A DNA stretch of 46,974 nt, taken from NCBI GenBank assembly GCA_000320545.1, contig ADNK01003053.1, positions 1-46,974 of the forward strand, read 5' to 3'. Source of the stretch: Bigelowiella natans CCMP2755. Lineage: Eukaryota > Cercozoa > Chlorarachniophyceae. A model generated the notes under the pieces. It saw nothing but the letters and a program-made list of their open reading frames with translations. It had not been told where the DNA came from and searched no databases. The translations under genes and the position numbers were made by a program. This document shows, piece after piece, positions 22,754-34,726 of this stretch (positions are counted from its first letter, which is position 1; every line of letters starts with the position of its first letter).

Positions 22754-24274
22754 TATATTTAGTGTGTGTGTGTGTGTTCACTTATAGTTCTTAAATAATA
22801 TGTTACAGAGAACAACGCGGCTCGCAACGACACGAAGACTCACAATCCAAACACCCAATATACTCGCGCTTTCGTATGTTATATACGTGGCAAGGCCAGC
22901 TTGGAAAAAGTACCCACACATATCTTTACGAAATCATTCACTGTAATAAGCACTCTATCTAAACTCGAAACAACCAATCGTTTCATTCTGTACCTGATAA
23001 CGCTGTCTAGATCGCCCTTTATCGTTAATATCGGCGCATACGGCATATGGCCTATCAGACCGAATGCAAACGTTACACACACCTCCTTCTTCATTCTATA
23101 CGCCCCCCCCCTCCCCCCCCCCCCCTCTCTTCATACGATTTTCGGGAAATCGGACAGGGCGCTGCGTTTGGAAGAATGTTTGGTTTTGATGCAATTACGT
23201 TGCGACACGCGCCTCACAGCAAACAATGCTTCTTTGTGGAAATCCGTGGCTGCCTCCATTGTCCCAGGAACTTCATTGCAAGATAGGTGAATGCGGGTTA
23301 GTTTCTCCCCCCTCTTTTCTCTCTTACTCTCTTTCTTTCTCTCGCTGTATTCGCACACTGTACACTTGTTGCATATTGTTATTTAGAGCTTAGCTAGTGA
23401 AGCAGGATTATGCATTGAATTGTTTAATATCTGTATTGTTATCGTCGGCATCGTTATTCTCATAATCTTCGTCATCATCATCAGCATCATTATTATCATC
23501 ATCATTGTCATCATCATCCTCATTGTCATCGTATCGATCGTTCGTCGTCTTGTAGTACCAGATGAGCTTGGAACCATTCCTCCTGATTGATGGGGTTGTT
23601 GATGAAGATATTGAAAATGACGAGAATGACGATAATGATGATGGTGTTCACGATGCTGATAAGATGATGGAGATTTTGTTCCGTACTACTACTACTACTA
23701 CTACTACCACTATTAGTACTATTCTTGTACCAATATCTTGGTCATTGAGAACTGTGAGAATCTCCTTTTCCACCTCAGGAAGCTAATCCATAAGATATGC
23801 ACGTCTCGTCACGAAGATATAGTCAATCGAGTAGTAGCCGTAGTGTCCAACAACAACAATGATAATAATATTAATATTAATATTAATGTTAATGATAGCA
23901 ATATACACGCAAATACACTCACGCACACACACACACACACACACAAACACACGCACGCGTGCGCGCGCACATATTATATATTCACTATTACGAGTGTGTT
24001 TGCTTGTGATTCGTGCATCTGAAATGACCTTATCCTCGGTCACGTAGTGCGTGGCGATTCCGAGTGCTATCAGATCACTGCCACCATAGCTGCCATTTCT
24101 TCCAACAGCAATACCTACAAATATGAATATACATATCATTTGCATGTACATATATTTATATATATATATTAATATATATATATATATATATATATATTAT
24201 TTACATGTATTTAAATTGACATATAGTTAGCGTGTGTGTGTGTGTGTGTGTGTGTGTGCGTCTATGTGCGTCTA

Positions 24275-24312
<38 letters not shown>

Positions 24313-24850
24313 TATGTGTGCGTGTAGCGTGTGGCGACGAATCGATGCAAGAAAACAAGGAGGGGTGAAGGAGAGGAAGAAAGAAAGAAGTATATGAAAA
24401 TCGATATTCACCGCTAACGCCAATTGCTGCTCCTGCACTCACCCCCCTGCTCAAACGAACAAAATGGAATGGGGCGTTACAGAGAAGCAAGCACATTCGC
24501 CGATTTCCCTTTTATTTCACCATATACTACAGATAGCCCAAAAGCAACGCTGTTGGGAGTACCGACGTTTTTGCAAGAGCGAGGTTGGATTGATATATGC
24601 AGAGGTTTCAACGCATTTGCGTGTGTCGGATATGTGTGTTTGTGAGTGTGTGTTTTGTGTGTATGTGTGTGAGTGTGTGTGTGTGTGTGAGTGTGAGTGG
24701 CTTACGCTTTGGACCGCACGACATGGTAGGAATATCTGCATGTATGGAATAATCGATGAAATCGATTTGAGTAATCAAAAACAATAACACACAAAACATA
24801 CACGGCATGCCGTAAACAAGCTTTCAAAGGTACTATACCTGTCATGTGTG

Positions 24851-24898
<48 letters not shown>

Positions 24899-25283
24899 AT
24901 GTGTGTGTATTTATTATATAAATAAGTACCCGACGTCAGGAAAGAACCCAATTTTAGCCTCCGGCATTGCAAAGAGGGTGGTATTTGTCGCCACGCGTAT
25001 CTGAGCGATACGTGACAAATGTACGTCACACTCATCATATATAAAACGATAAGTGTGTGTTGTGCTACCGAGCATGCAGCGGCGAGACCAGCGCCAAACC
25101 CCATCGTAACACCTTCGATCCCAGAAAACAACACACTTACAGTTTCGTGCAATATACAAGTGTAACCGAAAAATAGATGGATAGCAAATAAGTTTGGTTC
25201 CACCTACACTGTACAAATATGAATTGATCACTTTAACTTTCTATATAAATATATGAATATAATAAATATATATATAGATATAA

Positions 25284-25324
<41 letters not shown>

Positions 25325-26694
25325 CCCTACCGTTCATCAAGCATATAATAGGCTTGTTGAAGTTGGCGACGGTCCGGATGATCTAACCAACCAACCCACA
25401 CACACACACACACACACACACAGCATGCAGTTAATAGTATGGCGTGAGAGCATAAAGCGCGGAAGAAACCAACTATTCTAGCTTCGCCTTCGTGCAGATC
25501 GCTCAAAGTCTGTCTTTCACTCAAGCGACTAATGATACTACTGATAATAGAAATCCCCCATTGTTTTGGAACCACCTGGTACTCAAGCATCAGCGCCTTT
25601 TTGGGATGCGAGGTCTTTGGATCCTCCGCAATGCTCTTAGCGATTGCAGCGACATCACCTGCATCGTGAAAGGAAGGTGTGCTTGAGGTAATTATGAGCT
25701 TTGCTCCGCCCCAATCCCAAAATCCGCATGATGAATGCGTTGGCACGTCGCAGCATTCTTACTGTTATTGCTGTTACTGGTTGTTTTTGTTATATGATTG
25801 CGCGTGTTTGACAGCCTCGTTAGCTGCTTCTCTGGCTTGTCGTACTCGACGGCCAAAACAAGCATATATTTTCCAATAAAGGGTATCTTGTCGTGAATAT
25901 CTCCCCCCCCCCCCCCCCAACCCCCCGGTTATTACCTCCTGCACAGAAGGCGCGTGGGGAGCTGCTTTTCAGGATGACGACGCGGACCGTTTCGTCCACG
26001 TACCTTTGTTGGTAACACGCGTTGTGTCATTTGAACACAGTATAATATTTGAAATATCTGGATATTGAAGGCTTAATGGATTGCATGCTCTTTCGAGGCA
26101 GCAGCTAGCACGTACCATTGGGTGAGCTTGTCTTCGATTCTGGAGAGCATGGCCAGGTTGGCGGCGTTCAGCTTCTCAGGCCTGTTGGGAAAAGGATGGT
26201 GGTGATGATGACGATGACGACGAAGACGACGACGACGATGATGATGATGATGATGATGATGGGGTATTTTGGTGGTAGTGGTAGTCCGTAGCTCCATCAT
26301 GACCTTTTCATTCCTGAATTTTCGATACTATATCTCTCTCTTTCTCCCTCTCTCTCTTTTTCTCTCTCCATGTGTGTGTGTATGTGCGCGCGCGGGTGCA
26401 TCCGGCGCATTTACCTATCTAACACTATGAAGCCAACGTGCCCTGCCTTGTGACACCTCACGCCGTGTGGAGAAGACACCGACACATTATGAACAGCTTC
26501 CTGAATCGAAAGCAGCAGCAACGTGCATTGTATCATCTCGAAGGTCAAAATGAGAGACATGGATCGTACGCATACCTCTTTCGCGTTTTCACCAGCTTCC
26601 GGCCCCTTTGCCGCCTCAAGAGGGGATTCTCTCGGTTTGCCTTTGATGCTGTGTGTTCTGTTGTGGGGTGGGTTTTTATCTTACGTTCATCCTC

Positions 26695-26753
<59 letters not shown>

Positions 26754-26798
26754 GCCTTCATGCCAACTCTAATGCACAAGCTCACAAACACACACACG

Positions 26799-26834
<36 letters not shown>

Positions 26835-27356
26835 TAAACACACGCTCGATCTTTTGCTCCGTCTAATATTTACCCCCCCCCATCCTCGAGCAAGCCTTGA
26901 TTCATGAGATCTGTGTAGAGGATGTCCTCCTCAAATTTCCTGCGGAGCGGTGTGCATAGCAACCAGCAACGTAAAAGATACATACGCAGAACGGGTTCTG
27001 ATGGAGTGTTACCGATGGTCTTCTTCTCCTCCCCCTTCTTTCGATGACCCGTGTTCGTCATTCATCGTCTCCGAGGCCCGGCCCTTGGCAAGAACACGCG
27101 GATGCTGTCCCGCGACAGCAAATGCAAGCGCTGTGGTTGTGGAAAACAGCGCGCAAATCGCGCCGCCTCCTCCTACACCGACCTCGTATCCGCGTCTGCT
27201 CCCGGCAGCACTATTTCTCGCGGTTGCCGCCGTCGGTGGGGGGGCAGAGAAGTGCAGCGGACGCCGCTTGCCTTCTTTCGGCTCGGACACAAGAACTACC
27301 AGAGTCCAGAGGAGGAGGAGGCCTGGGAGGAAGAAGATTCGTCCGTGCGGCCTCAT
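20615..27356 (-). CDS. HIBCH: 3-hydroxyisobutyryl-CoA hydrolase-like enzyme (crotonase fold), about 24 exons
   Basis: Exons in order: 27013-27356, 26874-26939, 26576-26648, 26415-26446, 26116-26181, 25936-26003, 25576-25658, 25331-25382, 25069-25112, 24930-25000, 24706-24735, 24521-24549, optional 24412-24432, 24029-24114, 23731-23782, 23559-23582, 23218-23270, 22994-23016, 22627-22682, 22329-22395, 21579-21637, 21157 to about 21072, 20849-20891, 20615-20725. Phases agree except at the junction entering 20891. Landmarks: VGFIVLDRPEKLNAANLAML, PRAFCAGGDVAAIAKSI, NGVTMGFGAGLAAACS, TLFAMPEAKIGFFPDVG, GSDLIALGIATHYV, SHEAMEALRNATKRG, YRADFQEGVKTVLVEKE. The FAMPE...FPDVG and GIATH motifs mark the hydrolase subfamily of crotonases, which releases 3-hydroxyisobutyrate from its CoA ester in valine breakdown, usually in mitochondria. 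The 160-residue N-terminal extension (hydrophobic start IFFLPGLLLLWTLVVLVS) is unusual and could be a targeting leader or misread 5' sequence. Confidence 0.83.
21743..21777. repeat. (GA)n microsatellite, intronic
   Basis: Pure GA run, CT on the coding strand of the hydrolase gene, in the intron before exon 21579-21637. Confidence 0.9.
22219..22255. repeat. (TA)n microsatellite, intronic
   Basis: Pure TA run in an intron of the hydrolase gene. A second TA run is at 22722-22751. Confidence 0.9.
23430..23720. repeat. ATC/GAT and CTA trinucleotide repeats, intronic
   Basis: CATCAT-rich DNA (23455-23530), GATGAT-rich DNA (23600-23672) and a CTA run (23684-23708) flank the 24-base exon at 23559-23582. 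They generate Met-rich and Asp-rich artefact frames. Confidence 0.85.
23929..23970. repeat. (CA)n and (CG)n microsatellite, intronic
   Basis: CA run with a short GCGC end, in the intron after exon 24029-24114. Confidence 0.9.
24152..24326. repeat. (TA)n followed by two (GT)n runs, intronic
   Basis: TA at 24152-24197, GT at 24231-24258 and 24278-24309, between exons of the hydrolase gene. Confidence 0.9.
24849..24910. repeat. (TA)n plus (TG)n, intronic
   Basis: TA run 24850-24881 continuing into TG units, in the intron between exons 24930-25000 and 24706-24735. Confidence 0.9.
25258..25323. repeat. (TA)n microsatellite, intronic
   Basis: Long TA run ending close to the exon 25331-25382 donor. 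A (CA)n run at 25395-25422 lies beyond the same exon. Confidence 0.9.
26203..26262. repeat. (GAT/GAC)n trinucleotide repeat, intronic
   Basis: Imperfect GAC and GAT units. Their translation on the minus strand gives the His-rich artefact frame. Confidence 0.9.
26697..26832. repeat. (TA)n and (CA)n microsatellites, intronic
   Basis: TA run 26697-26752 and CA run 26786-26832, in the intron between exons 2 and 3 of the hydrolase gene. Confidence 0.9.
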
Positions 27357-27819
27357 TGCTGCAGGGAGGCCGGGCGGGGGCGAGGAATCAACCGTCGATC
27401 CGTTGAAACTGTGAAGATGAAATCTGGTAAATATTTGAGCCGAATATTACTAAAACCGAAATTTAAATTCTAGGAAAATTCTAACCCGGATAAAACCGAA
27501 AGATGAGTGCCAGTAGTCACGTGGGAAGCGAACATGTACCAGGAATCGTCTAGCAACACAAACAACAACGACGACGAGCTTGTGCTAGGATATATGATCG
27601 GTTTATCAAGCCCCTCTTTTTGGCAACACGTAAACAACATCTAATAAAGGAATTTCACACATCCGACAAAAATGATTCGAGATAATAACTAAACAATATT
27701 TTTTCCCAAAAAGTAACAAAATCTTACATTTCGCAGTCCCATAACAAATAGAGCAGAACGACTCTGAACCACCTAACCGAGTGAGGGGGGGGGGTGACAT
27801 AGGACCAAAGACTGCAGCC
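27357..27819. promoter_or_regulatory. Shared divergent promoter region (hydrolase / ankyrin gene)
   Basis: 463 bp between two head-to-head start codons. It includes a G run (27785-27794) just before the ankyrin start. No element is clear enough to name. Confidence 0.4.
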
Positions 27820-28380
27820 ATGCTATTACGCAGGGCAATGAGAACAACCATAACACTACGCCCGGCAATAGTCGGTCGAAGGCTCCACCGACATGTCATG
27901 GAGGGAGATCTGCGGGGCCTCAAGCAAAAGCTAGGGAGGAAAGTCGACCCAGACGAGAAGGACGGAGACGGGAACACAGCTTTACATCTTGCGGCGGGCG
28001 GAGGCCTCGCTCCCGCAATTGAAATTCTGCTCGATAGCGGTGCGAATCCAATTGTCACAAACAAGAAGAAACAGATTCCACTGCATTGCGCCGCAGTCGC
28101 AGGCTCGGGAGGTACGTAACAAGTAACATCGAACTAAACACAGCCCATGGCACTCGAAAAGACTCACTGATATGCACTTTTAGATTGCGTTCGAATGCTG
28201 ATCAAACGTGCTGGAGCGGCACAAACTAAAATGAAGGATCGAGAAGGGAAAATACCGATCATGGTTGCTTCCAGCGAGGAGGCGAAGGGCATCTTGCGCC
28301 CCTTCTCAGGAGGGTTCGACGAAAGAAGTGGGTACGGTCCTGGGAAGGATATTTTTGGGGAGCAAGATTCTGCTATTTGA
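27820..28380 (+). CDS. Small ankyrin-repeat protein, two exons
   Basis: Exons 27820-28111 and 28184-28380, joined in phase 1 (GGCTCGGGAG|gtacgt, acceptor ttttag), giving 162 residues with TGA at 28378-28380. The start is the ATG in AGCCATGCTATT. The N-terminus (MLLRRAMRTTITLRPAIVGR) is basic, without acidic residues, and could be a mitochondrial presequence. Ankyrin units follow: DGNTALHLAAGGGLAPAIEI, LLDSGANPIVTNKKKQIPLH, CAAVAGSGDCVRMLIKRAGA, then a weaker third unit (DREGKIPIMVASSEEAKGIL). The C-terminal 30 residues are Gly-rich. Ankyrin repeats bind other proteins, and the partner is unknown. Confidence 0.8.
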
Positions 28381-29611
28381 TTCGGTGTATGGCTAAGTGA
28401 GCCCATGCCATAGATAGAGCAGATCTTGACATTCTGACGTTCTTGGCCAAGACATTTACGACACATGCATACATATGTATTTCATAAAAGACTTCTAGGT
28501 GCATTATATTGTACAGTACGCATGGTGCGACGTCAGTGAAGATGTAAAACAACCACGTGCAGTACAGCAATGTAGCTAGCGTATGGCCAAATGGCGCAAG
28601 TTTGCTTCTTGCTCTATCACACTTTGCGAGGGCTACTCTAGAATGATTGCGATGGCGACAATGTGATTCACGTGTTTGATCATGTAATCGCATCACATCT
28701 GTGCATCTGTGCCAGATCTCTAGACCCATCACCATTGTCGCTCATTCCTAGCTAAACATTCTAGCATTGTTCAATGCAATGACAGTTTATCGTGGACATC
28801 ATGGTGTGCAACAATGTGCATGAAATGTTGCTGTGTGCTGCCCATCGTTTTGAAATGCAACAACATGCAATGTGCTCGCGCGTGACAGATATTGCTGTGT
28901 CTGTTGATAGACGGCCGAGTTTTTGCACACTGACAACCAGTCACATATGTAACATGTACATCACATTGCTGTGTCGCGCACCAGTAGGAGTAACCCTGAT
29001 AGATTTTTTTATTAAATTTTGGGGGAAGGGTATTAACGTTTTATGTAATTTCTCACGAACTGAATCTCTTGCCGCATTAATATCTTCTGAAGATGGAGGA
29101 TGTCGGACCAACTAAGTAGTAGACATGGAGAACGTGCAGACGTTGTAAAGTTATGTAATTCACGTTACTTCTCTCTCTCTCTCTTTCTCTCTCTCTATCT
29201 CTCCCTCCCTCCTCTATTTCCTCCCTCTGATACTCGCTGGGGCATTTCACACTTCGTATCCTTGTCTGAGGTAACTAATCAGATAGCAAATCGCAGAGCA
29301 GACGCAGTAACAAAAATGGAGGAATCTCGACCAATGGATGCTACCTGCCCAGGTTCCCTTCCCTCCCATCACGCTGTCCCTCCAAAAGGAAAACTGCTCG
29401 TTCTACCCTCCGAAATGAGGCTGCAACTAACCCATGGCTGCGGGAATCGGCAAGGGGGCAGGAGGGGGAATGGAGTGCCGTTTCTCAGTTTTTAGAACAA
29501 TGAACAATGAACAATGAAGAAAGCGTAGAGCACACATCAGCTACCGGTACAGGCCTGTAGTCTGTTTGTTGTCGCACGCGTGAGCGATGTTTCCGAAAAA
29601 TCTAGGCAACA
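28381..29611. other. Intergenic, no supported gene
   Basis: Contains a CT-rich stretch (29172-29225) and several short frames without splice or family support. A weak plus-strand piece at 29054-29113 (SRTESLAALISSEDGGCRTN) reads like protein but stands alone. Confidence 0.45.
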
Positions 29612-31035
29612 ATGTCGTCTGGCACCTCCAGCAGCGTCTTCGAAGCAATAAACAACAACGACCTTCCCTGTGTGAAGCGTTTCATTGCGAGGAACGCAAA
29701 TGTTGAGGAGCGCGGCCTTCTCGGTAGTGAGCAGCGGCAGCGTGAGCATTGTCACGTGTAGTGTTGGGGGTTAGATCAAGATTTAGCAAAATTTTAGCAG
29801 CAGCAGCAGTAGTAGTAGTAGTAGCAGCATTAGCAGCATTTGTAGAAAGCAACATTGGCAATAGGCTTGGTGACACTGATGGTAGCAGACGTAGCATTGC
29901 ACAGTCATGGATGCAAGTTGTGACATGATGAGTCATGAACAACTCCTAGAGGACATTTCGTCATTATTTGGAACATGACATTCAAAATTGTAACTATGTA
30001 AACACAAGGCCGTTTTCCTTTAAGAGGACAATTGGGGTGGGTACCAATGCTAACATTGAGGGAGCAGCAGTTGTAGACGACGTTGCATTGTTTGTAATGA
30101 TTACAGAACGATACATCAGGTGATACTCCGTTACTTTGGGGTTCCATGAAAGGTCGTTTGGACATCGTAAAGTACCTGGTTGACATGAAGGCAAACATTG
30201 AGGCGAAAGGCCAATACGGTGGATACCAATGCTAGCATTGAAGCAGCAGCAGTTGTAGAGGACGTTACATGATTTGTAATGATTGCACAACGATACATTA
30301 GGTTACACTCCGTTACTTTGGGGTTCCGTGCACGGTCGTTTGGACATCGTAAAGTACCTGATTGGCATGAGAGCAAACATTGAGGCGTCGTTGATCGCTG
30401 GTTCCATGGAGGGTCAAATGGATATCGCAAAGTGTCTAATTGGCATGAAGGCAAACATTGAGGCGAGAGACGACAGCGGTAAGAACCAATGCTAGCATTG
30501 AGGCAGCAGCAGTTGTAGAAGATGTTTTACATAATTTGTAATGATTACAGAACGATACATTAGGTGATACTCCGTTAATTTGGGGTTCCAAGAGGGGTCG
30601 TTTTGATGTCATAAAGTACCTGGTTGACATGAATGCGAACATTGAGGCGAAAGGCAAATACGGTGGATACCAATGCTAGCATTGAGGGAGCAGCAGTTGT
30701 AGAAGATGTTACACAATTTGCAATGATTACACTACGATGCATTAGGTTGTACTCCGTTGATCGCGGGTTCCGTGAAGGGCCATTTGGACATCGTGAGGTA
30801 CCTGGTTGCCATGAATGCAAACATTGAGGCCGAAAACAGATCTGGGCACACTTCACATGACTTGACAACTCATGACAAACTCAAAATCTTCATCAAGCAA
30901 GATTGCATTAAGCGACGGGTCCAGGTGTTCAACAGAGAGATGAGGAATTTGCACTTCTTGAGCACGGAATTGAAGCGAGCGTTGGGGGCGGAAAGTGGTC
31001 GCCACATGCTCGAAAAAATGGACATTCAGGAGTAG
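29612..31035 (+). CDS. Ankyrin-repeat protein built from duplicated one-repeat exons
   Basis: Exons 29612-29723, 30120-30218, 30302-30478, 30565-30663 and 30746-31035 are all joined in phase 1, giving 777 nt or 258 residues with TAG at 31033-31035. The first exon starts MSSGTSSSVFEAINNNDLPC and holds the first half repeat. Each middle exon encodes one complete 33-residue ankyrin unit beginning G-x-TPL (for example GYTPLLWGSVHGRLDIVKYL then IGMRANIEAKGQY). Exon 30302-30478 carries a fused one-and-four-fifths unit, where part of a repeat and its intron were lost. The last exon adds a non-ankyrin C-terminus (DKLKIFIKQDCIKRRVQVFN onward, charged, helical). The first intron retains an eroded copy of the repeat unit near 30000-30047. 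Function is unknown beyond protein binding. Confidence 0.78.
30044..30760 (+). repeat. Tandem array of about 181-bp exon-plus-intron units
   Basis: The intron words ccaatgctagcattgaggca, gcagcagttgtaga and taatgattacagaacgatac recur starting near 30044, 30225, 30486 and 30669. Spacing is about 181 bp, except for one interval of about 261 bp that contains the fused exon. Introns are as similar between units as the exons, which points to recent unequal crossing-over. Confidence 0.85.
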
Positions 31036-34000
31036 ATGCGCGCCATCTGCTCAGTGAGCGATCTCGGAAGTCTCATGTTGTCCGGTGGCCAATGTGAAGA
31101 ACTAGAGAAGCAGATGGAACACGCAGCACACGTGGCATCGTGAAAGGCGTGGACCATCTCCTCTAGCAGTGGCAGTCATTGGGTGTTGACAGTGGGCTAG
31201 GCAGATGCCAGAGATGCAGAGACATGACGTGCTGTCTAGCAAGCACGCACACGTGGTGGCAAAAAAAGAGATTGTTGGGGCAAGGTGAAGAAGAATCTTG
31301 AAATGGACGTGCAGCAAACGATGTCAAGAGTTTGAACTCCACAGGAGGTGCAGAGCATGCAAATCAAAATCATCAATTGCAAATTGCTTGGCTTCTACTG
31401 TTTGTCATGTGTGCATGCACCGTTGCCATCACATCGCACCGACCACAGGTTGCAATCATTGAACACGTTCTTTCCATCCATCAACAACATCATCCATTGG
31501 ATAATAGACACAGCAATACACTATACATATTATATATATTGTGTATTGCATGTCTATCATTGGGCATCACAATGAACTGCACCATTGAACGTGTGGCGGA
31601 TGTGACAAACAAAGTGATTGAACCTTTTCAATGGCCATTCCAATGTGACTGTGCAAAGCAGCGGCCACAGCGCTCATGTCGCATCTGTTTGCTTCTTCTG
31701 TCGTGTGTTTCATGCGTTCAAAAGCATCCACGTCCGGTCGTCGATGTCGTGCAGTGCGCGCAGCAGTTTTTGCTTCTTTTTCTGCTTCAAACAGCAGTGG
31801 CTTTGTCTCATCGTTTTGATTTGCAAAACCTGTGGAGGGGATCGAAGGAGGGCGATTCCATTCGTTTGACGATCGATGAAAACGAATTTGAGTTTGGAGA
31901 AATGGATGAAAATGGGAAGAGAGTTTCAACAAAAACGATGAAGGAGAGAAACAAGCAAGTCATGGACAAATGGATGGATGACTGGATGAATTCAAGAAGG
32001 AAAAACAGCCAAATGCTGGAAAAGCATGCTGGCATGGCAGGATGGCAGGAAGACTGGCTGTTGACGCATCGGTGAGAGACGTTCAACACCACACGCAAAA
32101 GTGCGCATTCTGTGTTCTCTGATGATTTTGGTCTTCGTTTGGGGAGAAGTTCACTGCATCTGACCTCCTCCTGCACGTCGAAAAGTGGAGCAACAAAGAG
32201 GATGAGAGTCTGAATCCTGGAGATCCATGCAGGAGATCGACTGCACATGAACGATGCCAATGAGTGTCATGAAACAGTGAAAATGATGAGCAATGCATCT
32301 GGGCACACAAGCACGCACGCGCGCACACTCATGCACACGTGTTGCAGTGTTGCATTGCACATGGCCACAAAGGCTCCACAGCGTGCAGCCCATCAGCACA
32401 CGTGTCATCCACTGCACGTGTGGTGTCTTGCCATGAAGGCTCCACAATTGCCTTTGTCACACCAGTCTGTGCTCGTGCGGGCATCAAACCGCGCGTTTGA
32501 ACTTTGATTTGCCACTCCATGCACGCATGTCCAGATTTGCGCACGCACCGCATCAAGACTAGCATCGCCGCATGGTTTGAGTTTGACTTCAGCTGTTTGT
32601 GCCAGTCTGGCAGTGTGGATTGCAGAGTTGATTCACCTCAGCTCCACAATCAAGTCCACCGAATTGTCTGAACGAGTTTGTGGCACGCTCAAGCCGAAAC
32701 TTCAAGCGTTGTCATGGGAATGCAACGACAACGTCCTGAAACACGTTCGCAGTTTTTCGTCATTCTGATCAGTCCAACAATCTAGCAATCGAGAGGGTTC
32801 GCAGAAAATCGAGGCAACTTTCCGATTTGGCGACCCTCAGTGCATCCTTTGGCCACCTCAACACTCGAGACGAGCTTGAAAGAGTGAACAAACGAACCAG
32901 TTCTGCAGGAGCGGATGAAAGATTGTGAATGATTGAACGAACGTGGACCAGACGTGAGACAAACTTTGTCAATTGACAATCTTTGCACTTCTGGGGTTGT
33001 CGCAAATCGCAAAAGCAAAACAACGCACACTGGCACACCTTGTGGGAAGAAGTGCGTGTGGCCAGAAGAGTTGCACCGCCGCAGGGGGAACAACGACATT
33101 TCAGTGAGCCGTGAAGGCCTCGTGCATTGGATGCTCCCATGTTTTTCTTGGTGTTCTCATCACACCTGGGGCAAACTGTTTTGAACTCTGCACCGTGCCA
33201 GCGTGGTGCAATTTCATGTCTCCTTGTGCGCGCGTCGAGCTAGCGAGCCACCGACACGCCTGACACGTTTGCTCTGTGGCCCATGCGCTGCGCCGCTGGA
33301 GCACGCTGCGCTCTGCGATGGCCACTGGCAATCAGGAACATCACAATGAGCGGATGCACGAGAACAGGCGTGCGCGACCGCAACACACCAGCACAGGGCA
33401 CACGCAGGGTGGATGTGCATCACACTTGGTGCAAATTGAATGCAAATTTGCACCACAGTGTGAACTTCAATTCAAGATCATGCAGTCGGTGTGAATCACA
33501 ATCACTTTGCATTGTGGTGCATCACTTGTTGCACGTCGTGGGTGCAAAGTTTGTTGACATTTCACACTGTGGTGTCAGCAAGTGCAAACCACATTGTCGA
33601 TTGAGGTGTCAAGTGAAATGCACCAAGTGCAAAAAAACAGTATTTTCGCACAAGGTGTGTGCCGCTGCGTGCGCACGCACTTCTGGACTTGGCAACGCTG
33701 GCTGGAACGTGCGTTTGACTTGCCTGCGACAGCTGCAAGTGATTCAGGAGTCACGTGCACGCAATGAAAAATGGTGATGAACTGCATTTCCAAAGTGTTG
33801 CAAGACACTTGCACGCGGTGAACGATCATCGAACGTGTTTCCAACTTTCGATTCAGAGAGCTCCTCCTGTGCAGCACGGCACGCCACCTTGTGAGCACAA
33901 GCTCACGAGCGTTTGAGCGCACAGGTGTTCCACACGTTCACGCAGAAAGTGCAACAAAATTTCAAAATTGCAGCACCAAACTCACGCTTGCTAGCTAGCA

Positions 34001-34713
34001 AGCTGGCAAGCGACGCGTGTCGTTGCGCACACATGCACCAGCACACAAGCAAACCCGCCACGTTCGTGCAGACGAGGGAGGACGCGTCGCGCCTCGTGCA
34101 CTTGTTCGTCCAATTGATCGTTGGTCAAGTGGAATCTGTGATTGAAGCATTGGCTTCGAACTCATCAGCTGAGAAGCTCATGATTTCGTTCCAATCATCA
34201 CAATCACGGTCCGGTTGGAGCTCCATTGGCACTTGTGCGACCCCATGGTTGCAAGGCGGGCTGCCCAACAGCAACTTGTTTCATGGGAAATCAATGCCGA
34301 ATGAACAAGAATTTAGTCAAACCCACGACATTTTGTTGACTAAATGGACGTTTGGTGACACCTATTTTATAAAGATTTATCGAACATTTAACGTAGTTAA
34401 TTTACCTACATTAGAAACACAGACAACACTCACAACAGTTCTAGATCTTCCTCACCACCACCTATCTGCCCGAAGGGGGAGCTCTCATTATATACAGTTG
34501 AAGGGGAAGGAAACGCTTACACCATCGCTCGAAACAGGGAAGGGCAGAAAGGTAAGTTTAACTGTGTTATACGTGACCCAAGAAGCGACTCTAGGGGCTC
34601 TGAAATCAAATTATATCGAATCGATCTCAGAGATATGCCCAGGAGCGCGGCAGCCATTTTGCCTCTCCATCTCTTCTTTTTCTCATCCCATCGCTCAAAT
34701 GCTGCCCTTGCAG
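31036..34713. other. Anonymous region with broken reading frames
   Basis: No gene could be assembled. Protein-like segments on the plus strand are RLTIDENEFEFGEMDENGKR (about 31858-31917, continuing charged to the TGA at 32073), SIAAWFEFDFSCLCQSG (about 32560-32610), ERVCGTLKPKLQALSWECND (about 32670-32730) and ERVRRKSRQLSDLATLSASF (about 32788-32850). The last three fall in different frames one after another, as in a decayed gene. Word use (gtgcaa, ttgcac, gcacac) resembles the accessory block at 15-19 kb. A possible 5' exon of the next gene ends near 34551 (donor AAAG|gtaagt). Confidence 0.4.
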
Positions 34714-34726
34714 GACACTCGAGACG

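Noticed and set aside
25780-25890. Minus-strand segment VRQAREAANEAVKHAQSYNK as the exon after CAGG
   Set aside because: The exon 25576-25658 supplies the expected GDVAAIAKSI continuation in phase, so this piece is probably intronic.
30044-30760. CRISPR-like array
   Set aside because: The 181-bp period with coding exons and GT-AG introns is an ankyrin exon array in eukaryotic DNA. There are no short palindromic repeats with spacers.
31332-32075. 247-codon plus-strand open frame
   Set aside because: It starts at TTG without ATG and its first half is low-quality Cys/Leu-rich sequence. Only the last 70 residues look protein-like.
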